Origin: Pseudorhodobacter sp. MZDSW-24AT
Lineage (GTDB): Bacteria > Pseudomonadota > Alphaproteobacteria > Rhodobacterales > Rhodobacteraceae
NCBI RefSeq assembly: GCF_002794355.1
Contig: NZ_PGOI01000008.1
Coordinates: 372,001 to 436,000 of the forward strand
Direction of reading: 5' to 3'
DNA: 64,000 bases
The translations under genes were made by a program, and so were the position numbers. Positions 42,712 to 50,165 of this stretch are shown in pieces; positions within the stretch are counted from its first letter, which is position 1; the number at the start of each line of letters is the position of its first letter. A model generated the notes under the pieces. It saw nothing but the letters and a program-made list of their open reading frames with translations, ran no database searches and was not told the origin of the DNA.

Positions 42712-42995
42712 TCCACCACCTTCGGCACTGCAAAGAAGCCTTCGCGCGCATCGGGCGCGTTCTTCAGCACGGCGGCCTGCTGGCCGCCATCCGTCACCAC
42801 ATCCACCCGACGCTTCAGACGCATCGGCGTCACCGATGTCATCGGCTCCACACCCTCCACATCGACATCCTTCAACTGCTCCATGAAGCCAAGGATCGAA
42901 GACAGCTTCTCGGCCAGCGCCGGCAGATCGCCGTCTTCCACCCGGATTCGGGAAAGTTTCGCCACCTTGCGCGCGGTGTCGATGTCGATGGACAT
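42708..42995 (-). CDS. gatC: Aspartyl/glutamyl-tRNA(Asn/Gln) amidotransferase subunit C
   Basis: This 95-aa subunit stabilises GatA and GatB. It has [40 protein letters not shown] and the C-terminal [17 protein letters not shown], all hallmarks of GatC. ATG 42995 is used; the in-frame extension is upstream sequence. GatA starts before this gene ends, so the two are coupled. Confidence 0.96.
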   Translation of the reverse strand: MSIDIDTARKVAKLSRIRVEDGDLPALAEKLSSILGFMEQLKDVDVEGVEPMTSVTPMRLKRRVDVVTDGGQQAAVLKNAPDAREGFFAVPKVVE

Positions 42996-43140
42996 GGGTT
43001 GGCCCCCTTTTTCCTGCGATGATCCGCTTCGTTTAGCCCCCCGGTCCAAGGCCTGCAAGCCCGCGCAATCCGTTCGCGCCTTGTCAAAGCCGCGCCGCGC
43101 GCTCAATTCCACCTCACAACAGCTTCAAGGACCTTTCCCC

Positions 43141-43839
43141 ATGCAGATCATCTGGCTTGGCCACTCTGGCTTTCGGATCGAAATCGAAAACGCCGTCCTG
43201 CTCATCGACCCGTGGCTCGAGGGAAACCCGATGTTCCCCGCCGATCAGCGCGCCGCCGCCACGCAAGGCGCCACCCATATCTTCCTGACCCATGCGCATG
43301 GCGACCACGCCTCCAGCGCGCTTGCCATCGCCAAGGACACCGGCGCCACGCTCTGCGCCATCCATGAACTCGCCGAATATCTCAAGCGGCAGGGCGCCGA
43401 AAACGTCATCGGCTTTGGCAAGGGCGGCACGCTCGAGGCGCATGGCGCCAAGGTGACGATGGTCAACGCCAGCCACTCCTCCAGCATCGATTTCGCAGGC
43501 GGCGATGCCATCCATGGCGGATCGGAAGCCGGTTTCATGATCGCGGGCGAAGGTCAGGTCATTTATGTCTCGGGCGATACGGACATCATGGCCGATATGG
43601 ATTGGATGGCGGATTACCACAAACCCAACATCGGCATCCTGTCCTGCGGCGGGCATTACACCATGGATATGGCGCGTGCGGCCTATGCCGCGCGCCGCTA
43701 TTTCAATTTCAAGACCGTGATCCCCTGCCATTACAAAACCTTCGGCGCTTTGGCGCAGGATGCCTCCGAGCTCAAGGCGGGCCTGCCCCCCGGCGTCACG
43801 ATGATCGAGCCGCAGGTGATGGACCCGATCCGGCTCTAA
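43141..43839 (+). CDS. Metal-dependent hydrolase, UPF0173 (metallo-beta-lactamase fold)
   Basis: This 232-aa protein has the metallo-beta-lactamase fold signature LTHAHGDHA (HxHxDH) near residue 55. It starts MQIIWLGHSGFRIEIE and carries the UPF0173 features LLIDPWLEGNP, YVSGDTDIM, and VIPCHYKTFGALAQD. Two metal ions are expected. The substrate is not known for the family. It is divergent from gatC. Confidence 0.9.
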   Translation: MQIIWLGHSGFRIEIENAVLLIDPWLEGNPMFPADQRAAATQGATHIFLTHAHGDHASSALAIAKDTGATLCAIHELAEYLKRQGAENVIGFGKGGTLEAHGAKVTMVNASHSSSIDFAGGDAIHGGSEAGFMIAGEGQVIYVSGDTDIMADMDWMADYHKPNIGILSCGGHYTMDMARAAYAARRYFNFKTVIPCHYKTFGALAQDASELKAGLPPGVTMIEPQVMDPIRL

Positions 43840-43868
43840 GGCGCGCCGCGGCGCGGGGACAGCGCAGA

Positions 43869-44333
43869 TCACCCGCGCCGCAGGGCAAAGAAATCCCGCA
43901 GCAGGCCCTCGGCCTCTGCGGCCCCGATCCCGTCATAAACCTCGGGCACATGGTGGCATTGCGGATGGGCGAACACCCGCGCCCCGACCGCGACGCCGCC
44001 AGATTTGGGGTCCGCCGCCCCATAGTAAAGCCGCGCCACCCGCGCCGCCGCAATGGTCGCCGCACACATCGGACAGGGTTCCAGCGTCACATAAAGGGCA
44101 TGCCCCACCAGCCGCTCTGACCCCGCCAGGCGGCAGGCCTCGCGAATCGCCAGCACTTCGGCATGGGCCGTGGGATCGTGCAGTTCGCGCGTCCGGTTGC
44201 CCGCGCGCGCCACCACCTGCCCCCCCGGCGCCACCACCACCGCCCCCACCGGAACCTCGCCGCGCGCCGCCGCCGCCCGCGCCTCTTCCAGCGCCAGATC
44301 CATGAAGGAGGTAAACCCGCGTTGCTCTTTCAT
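43869..44333 (-). CDS. tadA: tRNA-specific adenosine deaminase (A34)
   Basis: This 154-aa zinc enzyme converts A34 to inosine in tRNA-Arg(ACG). Zinc and active-site motifs are PTAHAEVLAI (HAE) and EPCPMCAATI (PCxxC), with RGEVPVGAVVV at the N-terminus. The ATG at 44333 lies within an intergenic repeat; an internal ATG at 44303 (MDLALEEARAAA) would also fit the family. This gene is unrelated to the pilus ATPase also called TadA. Confidence 0.93.
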   Translation of the reverse strand: MKEQRGFTSFMDLALEEARAAAARGEVPVGAVVVAPGGQVVARAGNRTRELHDPTAHAEVLAIREACRLAGSERLVGHALYVTLEPCPMCAATIAAARVARLYYGAADPKSGGVAVGARVFAHPQCHHVPEVYDGIGAAEAEGLLRDFFALRRG

Positions 44334-44380
44334 CTGTTTCTAAATATCCTCGGGGGTCCGGGGGCAGACAGCCCCCGGGG
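44331..44380. repeat. Intergenic repeat, ATCTGTTT..AAATATCCTC type
   Basis: CATCTGTTTCTAAATATCCT, followed by CGGGGGTCC and a GGGGGC-AGACA-GCCCCC hairpin, is a half copy of the family at 32154 and 39146. It overlaps the annotated start codon of the tRNA adenosine deaminase. Confidence 0.65.
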
Positions 44381-44409
44381 CTGGCCACCCCGCGCCAAGG
44401 ATGACAGTC

Positions 44410-45735
44410 ATGGCCGAGAATGAAAAGCCACGCCGCCCGAAAGCGGCCCCGAAAACCGCCGCCCGCCCCGCAGCCGAAGGGGAGCGCATCGCCAAGGTGC
44501 TCTCCCGCGCGGGCATCTCTTCCCGGCGGGAAGCCGAGCGCCTGATCGAGGCGGGCGAGGTCACGGTGAATGGCAAGATCATCGCCTCCGCCGCCCTGAA
44601 TGTCACCGCCGCCGACAAGATCACCGTCTCCGGTCAACCCGTGGGGGCGCCGGAACCACCCCGGCTGTGGCTCTACTACAAGCCCGAAGGCCTCGTCACC
44701 TCGGCCTCGGATGAAAAGGGCCGCGACACGGTCTTCGACCACCTTCCCGAAGACATGCCCCGCGTCATGTCTGTCGGGCGGCTCGACCTCAACTCCGAAG
44801 GCCTGCTGCTTCTCACCAATGACGGCGCGCTGAAACGCCAGCTGGAACTGCCTTCCACCGGATGGCTCCGCAAATACCGCGTGCGCGTCAAGGGCAACCC
44901 GACCGAGCCCGAGATCGAACCCCTGCGCAAAGGCATCACCATCGATGGCGAGCGGTTCCAGCCGATGGAGGTCAAGATCGACCGCCATCAAGGCGCCAAT
45001 GCTTGGCTGACCATTGGCCTGCGCGAAGGCAAGAACCGCGAGATCCGCCGCGCCATGATGGCGATCGGGATGACGGTGAACCGGCTGATCCGCATCAGCT
45101 ATGGCCCCTTCCGCCTCAACGAGATGGAACCGGGCGAGGTGCAAGAGATCAAGGCCCGCATCCTGCGCGATCAACTGGGCGCGCTGATTTCGGGCCAGAT
45201 CGACGACGCCTCCGATCTTGGCGGCAAGCCCAAGGCGCGTGTGCGCACCACCAGCCGCACCGCGGGCGATGCCGACCGCCCGCCCCGCGACACGGCGGCG
45301 CGCAGCCCTCGCGCCCCGGCAGACACCTCCGCGCGCGCGCCCCGCGCCGGGGCCGCCGACAGCACCACCCGCGCGCCGCGCGGCGCCGCGGCAGAGGCCC
45401 CCGCCCGCACCGCCGCACAGGCCTCCGCCCGCGTGGCCAAGCCCGGCCGCGCCGCGGCCAGCCCGTCCGGCCGCGCCGCCTCGGAAAAAGCGCCCGGCGC
45501 GATCAGCAGCACGCGCGGGCGCAAAGCCTTGGGCCAGCTGGCCGACAGCTGGTCTGCCGCCACCCGCCCCGGCCCCAAGGCCGAGTCCAAGCCCAACCGC
45601 CGGGCATCCGCCCCGCGCGAAGAAGGCGAAACCGCGCCGCCCAAACCGCGCAGCCGGAAACCCTCGGGGGCCAAACCCAGCACCCGTAACGCCCCCCGCG
45701 ACGGCAGCGCAAAGCCGCCGACGCGGCGAAAGTGA
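44410..45735 (+). CDS. rluB: 23S rRNA pseudouridine synthase (RluB-like) with long basic tail
   Basis: This 441-aa protein has an S4 RNA-binding domain at about 25-70 (RIAKVLSRAGISSRREAERL) and an RsuA/RluB catalytic domain with Asp126 in VGRLDLNSEGLLLLTND and LREGKNREIRRAM. The remaining 180 or so residues are low-complexity, rich in Ala, Arg, Pro and Ser, and probably disordered. ATG 44410 is preferred over 44401 because it has an AAGGA 8 nt upstream. It would modify 23S rRNA near U2605. Confidence 0.9.
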   Translation: MAENEKPRRPKAAPKTAARPAAEGERIAKVLSRAGISSRREAERLIEAGEVTVNGKIIASAALNVTAADKITVSGQPVGAPEPPRLWLYYKPEGLVTSASDEKGRDTVFDHLPEDMPRVMSVGRLDLNSEGLLLLTNDGALKRQLELPSTGWLRKYRVRVKGNPTEPEIEPLRKGITIDGERFQPMEVKIDRHQGANAWLTIGLREGKNREIRRAMMAIGMTVNRLIRISYGPFRLNEMEPGEVQEIKARILRDQLGALISGQIDDASDLGGKPKARVRTTSRTAGDADRPPRDTAARSPRAPADTSARAPRAGAADSTTRAPRGAAAEAPARTAAQASARVAKPGRAAASPSGRAASEKAPGAISSTRGRKALGQLADSWSAATRPGPKAESKPNRRASAPREEGETAPPKPRSRKPSGAKPSTRNAPRDGSAKPPTRRK

Positions 45736-45775
45736 ACAAAACGGGGGGGCCGATGGGCGACTTCTCCCGCTGCCT

Positions 45776-45805
45776 CTGGCAAGGCCTTGCCGCATCTCCT
45801 ATACT
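45776..45805 (+). promoter_or_regulatory. Possible promoter of the XpaC-TelA locus
   Basis: CTGGCA (45776) and TATACT (45800) are spaced by 18 nt, about 50 nt before the first start codon of the operon. The -10 matches 5 of 6 consensus bases, the -35 only 4 of 6. An alternative sigma factor cannot be excluded. Confidence 0.4.
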
Positions 45806-45854
45806 GATAGGATAGGCCCGCCCGACGCCGTGCCACCGCCAGAATGAGGCTGAT

Positions 45855-45938
45855 ATGACCGGAAACGGGACGCAAACCCTGTCTTTCCTTCTGCTGATCT
45901 GCCTTGTGGCCTATGTCGCGTTCGGAGGAGGCGTGTGA
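45855..45938 (+). CDS. 27-aa single-pass membrane microprotein
   Basis: This short frame starts at ATG 45855 after a GAGG ribosome-binding site and encodes MTGNGTQ, one hydrophobic helix (LSFLLLICLVAYVAF), and a GGGV end. Its TGA stop shares bases with the ATG of the next gene (TGATG at 45936-45940), so the two are translationally coupled. The composition is very different from random GC-rich frames in this window. It is probably a small inner-membrane partner of the XpaC-like protein. Not recognised as a named family; it needs confirmation by conservation. Confidence 0.6.
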   Translation: MTGNGTQTLSFLLLICLVAYVAFGGGV

Positions 45939-46816
45939 TGGCACAGCGGTTTGGTGGCAAATACAGCCCGGGAGCCCCGCCACAGGCAAAAAGCAGCCTG
46001 CCGCCCGCGCACCCCTTTGATGGCAAACAGCCTCTGAAGGGCGCAGGGCGCGCGCGCTTTCTGGGCGTCATGGGGCTGTTGTTCCTGCCCGCCGCCTTTA
46101 CCGGCAGCCCGCGCGCGCTGATGTTCGGGCTGGTGGCCACGGGCCTTCTCTTGGCGGCCGCCTTCCTCACGCGCGAAGGCATCAAGGCCCATGCCGCCTA
46201 TGACGAGCGCAAGGTGGCCCGCCGCCCGGCCTTCCCGCGCAAGATCTTTGGCGCGCTCTTCACCGGGGCCGCCTTGGTCGCGGGCGGGTTGATGAGCCAT
46301 GACGCCCTGCTCTATCCGCTGCTCTTTGGGTTTGCTGGCGCGGCCTTGCATTTCAACACCTTCGGCGCCGATCCCCTGCGCGACAAGGGCGCCGAAGGCA
46401 TCGACACCTTCCAGACCGACCGGGTCGCCCGCGCCGTGGATGAGGCGGAGGGCCATCTGTCCGCCATGCGCGATGCCATCCTGCGCGCGAATGACCGCCA
46501 GCTCGAATCCCGCGTCGACCGCTTTACCGCCGCGGCCCGCCGCCTTTTTCGCACGGTCGAGGATGACCCGCGCGATCTGACCGCCGCGCGCAAGTATCTG
46601 TCGGTTTATCTGCTGGGCGCGCGCGACGCGACGGTGAAATTTGTCGATCATTACGCCCGTGCGCGCGACGCACAGGCCCGCGCCGATTATCTGGCCCTGC
46701 TGGATGATCTGGAAACCACCTTCGCCGATCGCTCGCGCCGCCTGCTGGACGACAGCCGCAGCGATCTTGAGGTCGAGATTTCCGTGCTGCGCGACAGGCT
46801 GAAATCCGAAGCCTGA
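45938..46816 (+). CDS. XpaC-family (5-bromo-4-chloroindolyl phosphate hydrolysis) membrane protein
   Basis: This 292-aa protein has a Pro-rich N-terminus and four hydrophobic helices (RFLGVMGLLFLPAAFTGSPR onward, LMFGLVATGLLLAAAFL, LFTGAALVAGG, LLYPLLFGFAGAALHF). A long charged helical C-terminal domain follows (about 150-292). The layout matches the XpaC family, named for a phosphatase phenotype in Bacillus but of uncertain biochemistry. Next to TelA, as here, it forms a recurrent pair. It starts inside the stop of the microprotein gene. Confidence 0.8.
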   Translation: MAQRFGGKYSPGAPPQAKSSLPPAHPFDGKQPLKGAGRARFLGVMGLLFLPAAFTGSPRALMFGLVATGLLLAAAFLTREGIKAHAAYDERKVARRPAFPRKIFGALFTGAALVAGGLMSHDALLYPLLFGFAGAALHFNTFGADPLRDKGAEGIDTFQTDRVARAVDEAEGHLSAMRDAILRANDRQLESRVDRFTAAARRLFRTVEDDPRDLTAARKYLSVYLLGARDATVKFVDHYARARDAQARADYLALLDDLETTFADRSRRLLDDSRSDLEVEISVLRDRLKSEA

Positions 46817-46859
46817 TCCCCGTTTTCCCCGAGTGCCCGACAACAGTGAGAATGATCCC

Positions 46860-48032
46860 ATGACCAAGACCACCCGCGAAGAGGCCGCCCGCACCTTGAC
46901 CCAGATCGAAGAGGTCACGGCCGTCGTGTTGCCCGAGCCCGGCACCGAAATCGTGGCCCTTGACGCTGCTTCGGGCGACAAGCACGAGGCGATCCGCGCC
47001 CGCATGGCGGAGCTGGACATGTCGAACACCCAGTCGATCATTTCTTTCGGCTCCAAGGCACAGGCGGAACTGCAAGTCATCTCGCAAGAGATGCTGGCCG
47101 ATGTGAAGAACAAGGATGCAGGCCCCGCCGGGGAGTCGCTGCGCCAGATCGTCACCACGATCCGGGGCTTCAGCTCGGAAGAGCTGGACATGCGGCGCGA
47201 CCGCAGCTGGTGGGAAAAACTGACAGGCCGCGCTGCCCCCTTTGCCAAATTCGTCGCGCGCTACGAAACGGTGCAAGGCCAGATCGACAAGGTCACGGAC
47301 GAGCTTTTGCGCCACGAACACACCTTGCTCAAGGATATCCGCGCGCTGGATATGCTCTATGAAAAAACGCTGAATTTCTACGACGAGCTGGCGCTTTACA
47401 TCGCGGCGGGTCAGGCCAAGCTTGACGCGCTGGATGCCACCGACATTCCCGCCAAGATCGCCGAGGTGTCGGCGGCTTCCGAGGATGAACAGGTGAAGAA
47501 AGCGCAGGAATTGCGCGATCTGCGCGCCGCGCGCGATGATCTGGAGCGCAGGGTGCACGACCTGCGCCTGACGCGGCAGGTCACCATGCAATCGCTGCCG
47601 TCGATCCGTCTGGTGCAGGAAAACGACAAATCCCTTGTCACCAAGATCAACTCCACCCTGATGAACACCGTGCCGCTGTGGGAAACCCAGCTCGCGCAGG
47701 CCGTCACCATCCAACGCTCGCGCGAAGCAGCCGAGGCGGTGCGCGGCGCCAATGACCTGACCAATGACCTGCTGACCAAGAACGCCGAAAACCTGCGCGA
47801 AACCAACCGCGTGGTGCGCGAGGAAATGGAACGCGGCGTGTTCGACATCGCATCGGTCCGGCAGGCCAATGAACAGCTGATCGCCACCATCAACGACAGT
47901 CTGGCCATCGCCGACGAAGGCAAGGCCCGCCGCGCCGCCGCCGAGGCCGAGCTGCAAAAGATGGAGGCCGAGTTGCGCGACACCCTCGCCTCGGCCTCGG
48001 CCCGTCCCTCTCCGTCCCAGTCCCAAGGATAA
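46860..48032 (+). CDS. telA: Toxic anion resistance protein TelA
   Basis: This 390-aa cytosolic, largely helical protein belongs to the TelA/KlaA family linked to tellurite and antimicrobial stress tolerance. Family patterns include ISFGSKAQAELQVISQEML, TGRAAPFAKFVARYETVQGQ, FYDELALYIAAGQAKLD and SIRLVQENDKSLVTKI. ATG 46860 (MTKTTREEAA) is preferred; a GTG at 46833 would extend it. It follows the XpaC gene after 43 nt and precedes the DUF2927 gene by 10 nt, so they form an operon. Confidence 0.9.
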   Translation: MTKTTREEAARTLTQIEEVTAVVLPEPGTEIVALDAASGDKHEAIRARMAELDMSNTQSIISFGSKAQAELQVISQEMLADVKNKDAGPAGESLRQIVTTIRGFSSEELDMRRDRSWWEKLTGRAAPFAKFVARYETVQGQIDKVTDELLRHEHTLLKDIRALDMLYEKTLNFYDELALYIAAGQAKLDALDATDIPAKIAEVSAASEDEQVKKAQELRDLRAARDDLERRVHDLRLTRQVTMQSLPSIRLVQENDKSLVTKINSTLMNTVPLWETQLAQAVTIQRSREAAEAVRGANDLTNDLLTKNAENLRETNRVVREEMERGVFDIASVRQANEQLIATINDSLAIADEGKARRAAAEAELQKMEAELRDTLASASARPSPSQSQG

Positions 48033-48042
48033 AGCCCGCCCC

Positions 48043-49002
48043 ATGCGCGTTTCCGCCGTTCTCCGTCTGTCTCTGTCGGCCCTGTGCGGTCTGGCACTTG
48101 CGGGCTGCGTGGCCAGCCCGCAGGCTCCGCGCACCGCCCCCAAGGCCCCGGCGCGCCCCGCTCCGGCAGCCGTGCAGGTGCCGCAGACCCCGCCTTCCGC
48201 CGCAAGCGAGGCGGTGCGGCAGCATTTCGCGCGCGTGCAGGCCGACCTGCTCTCGAACGGCCTGCTCCGCACCGATGGCGGCGGGCGCGACACGCCCTTC
48301 ACCGACCGGATGCTGGCCGAAAACTTTATCCGCATCGCGCTGTATGACGAATATGTGCGCGGGGCCGGTGGCCCGATCCAGCGCCAGACCGCCAGCCGCC
48401 TGCGCCGCTGGGAATCGCCCGTGCGGGTCGGCCTGCGCTTTGGGGCCTCGGTCAGCCCACAGGCGCGCGCCACCGATACCGCCCGGGTGCGCTCTTATCT
48501 GGCCCGGCTCAGCCGCCTCACCAGCCACCCCATCTCGCTCAGCGATGCGCAGCCCAACTTCATGATCTACATCGTGAACGAAGATGAACGCCGCGCCCTC
48601 GGCCCCACCGTCAATGCCGAACTGCCGGGGCTCAGCGCGGGGGAACTGGCAGGCATCACCAACATGCCTTTGTCCACCTATTGCCTTGTCTATGCGATGT
48701 CCGAAGGCAACACCGGGCGCTACAGCCGCGCCTTTGCCGTGATCCGCTCGGAACACCCCGATCTGCTGCGCCTGTCCTGCATGCACGAGGAAATCGCCCA
48801 AGGCCTTGGCCTCGCCAATGACAGCCCGCGCGCCCGCCCCTCGATCTTCAACGATGACGAGGAATTCGCCCTGCTCACCCGTCAGGACGAACTGATGCTG
48901 CGCATGCTCTACAACCCCGCCCTGCGCACCGGCATGACCGAATCCGAGGCGCGGCCCATCATCGAATCCCTTGCACGCGCCCTGCTGGGCGGCGAAAGTT
49001 GA
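48043..49002 (+). CDS. DUF2927 domain lipoprotein
   Basis: This 319-aa protein has a lipoprotein signal (LSALCGLALAGC, lipobox LAGC). A Pro/Ala-rich linker leads to a DUF2927 domain (about 85-300: NFIRIALYDEYVRGAGGP, SCMHEEIAQGLGLANDSPRA). The HEEIAQGLGL resembles an HExxH-like metal motif but lacks the second His. It gives the XpaC-TelA operon a periplasmic, membrane-anchored component. The function of the domain is unknown. Confidence 0.82.
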   Translation: MRVSAVLRLSLSALCGLALAGCVASPQAPRTAPKAPARPAPAAVQVPQTPPSAASEAVRQHFARVQADLLSNGLLRTDGGGRDTPFTDRMLAENFIRIALYDEYVRGAGGPIQRQTASRLRRWESPVRVGLRFGASVSPQARATDTARVRSYLARLSRLTSHPISLSDAQPNFMIYIVNEDERRALGPTVNAELPGLSAGELAGITNMPLSTYCLVYAMSEGNTGRYSRAFAVIRSEHPDLLRLSCMHEEIAQGLGLANDSPRARPSIFNDDEEFALLTRQDELMLRMLYNPALRTGMTESEARPIIESLARALLGGES

Positions 49003-49046
49003 ACAGCCTTCGCGGGTGTTTTCGCGGGCTTTAAGGAGTTTTGGCC

Positions 49047-50153
49047 ATGGTTTTTGATTTCCTCAAAGGCGAGTTCATCGATGTCATCTCCTTTCTGGAT
49101 GACACCCGCGACACGATGGTGTGGCGCTTTGAACGCCGGGGGCAGGCGATCAAATACGGCGCCAAGCTGACGGTGCGCGAAGGGCAAGCGGCGGTGTTCG
49201 TGCATGAAGGCCAGATCGCCGATGTGTTTGGCCCCGGGCTTTACATGCTCGAAACCAACAACATGCCGATCATGACCACCTTGCAGCACTGGGATCACGG
49301 TTTCTCCAGCCCCTTCAAATCCGAGGTCTATTTCATCAACACCACCCGTTTCAACGATCAGAAATGGGGCACCAAGAACCCGATCATGACCCGCGACCCG
49401 GAGTTTGGCCCGGTCCGCCTGCGCGCGTTCGGCACCTACTCCCTGCGCGTCAGCGATCCGGCCTTGTTCCTGCGTGAAATCGTCGGCACCGATGGCGAAT
49501 TCACCGCCGATGAAATCTCGAACCAGATCCGCAACGTGATCGTGCAGGAATTCAGCCAGACCATCGCCAAATCGGGCATCCCCGTGCTCGACATGGCCGC
49601 CAACACCCGCGATCTGGGCCAGATCGTCACCACCGCGATCAACCCAACCGTCGCCGAATACGGGCTGACGCTGCCAGAATTCTACATCGAGAACATCAGC
49701 CTGCCCGAAGAGGTGGAAAAAGTGCTCGACAAGCGGACGTCGGTGGGCATCGCGGGGGATCTGAACAAATACATGCAGTTCAACGCCGCCGAAGGCATCG
49801 CCAACCCCGCCTCGGGCGCGGGGGCCATGATGGGGGCCGGCATGGCCGCCGGGATGGGGGCCGCGATGGCGCAGACCGTCGGGCCATGGGGCGCCCCCGC
49901 CGCCCCCGCGCAAGGCGTGTCCCCGCCGCCGCCGCCACCACCGCCCGCCGCCCCCCTGTGGCACCTCGCCGAAAACGGCGCGACCAAAGGCCCCTTCGAC
50001 GAAGCCACGCTGGCCGGCATGGCAAGCGCAGGACAGCTTTCACGCGCCAGCATGGTCTGGACCGCCGGGCAAGACGGCTGGAAGCCCGCCGGTGAGACCG
50101 CTCTGGCCCGCCTGTTCGATCAGGTGCCACCGCCGCCGCCGCCCGGCGCGTGA
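49047..50153 (+). CDS. SPFH-domain protein with C-terminal GYF_2 domain (YdjI-like)
   Basis: This 368-aa protein has an SPFH/virion-core-like N-terminal domain (about 1-240: AKLTVREGQAAVFVHEGQIA, RLRAFGTYSLRV, SLPEEVEKVLDKRTSVG). A Gly/Ala/Met-rich hinge, a polyproline stretch and a GYF_2 domain (about 305-360: LWHLAENGATKGPFDEATL, SMVWTAGQDGWKPA) follow. In Bacillus the related YdjI works with zinc-ribbon YdjG and PspA at stressed membranes. A TAAGGAG site precedes ATG 49047. It is followed 12 nt later by the zinc-ribbon gene. Confidence 0.87.
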   Translation: MVFDFLKGEFIDVISFLDDTRDTMVWRFERRGQAIKYGAKLTVREGQAAVFVHEGQIADVFGPGLYMLETNNMPIMTTLQHWDHGFSSPFKSEVYFINTTRFNDQKWGTKNPIMTRDPEFGPVRLRAFGTYSLRVSDPALFLREIVGTDGEFTADEISNQIRNVIVQEFSQTIAKSGIPVLDMAANTRDLGQIVTTAINPTVAEYGLTLPEFYIENISLPEEVEKVLDKRTSVGIAGDLNKYMQFNAAEGIANPASGAGAMMGAGMAAGMGAAMAQTVGPWGAPAAPAQGVSPPPPPPPPAAPLWHLAENGATKGPFDEATLAGMASAGQLSRASMVWTAGQDGWKPAGETALARLFDQVPPPPPPGA

Positions 50154-50165
50154 CAGGCCCCGACC

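Noticed and set aside
43933-45795. 620-codon minus-strand frame over rluB
   Set aside because: It is antisense to the pseudouridine synthase and its Ala/Arg-rich tail; the translation is Gly/Arg low-complexity.
48780-48830. HEEIAQGLGL in the DUF2927 lipoprotein as a zinc-protease HExxH motif
   Set aside because: The spacing is wrong and the second His is missing, so it is not evidence of protease activity.
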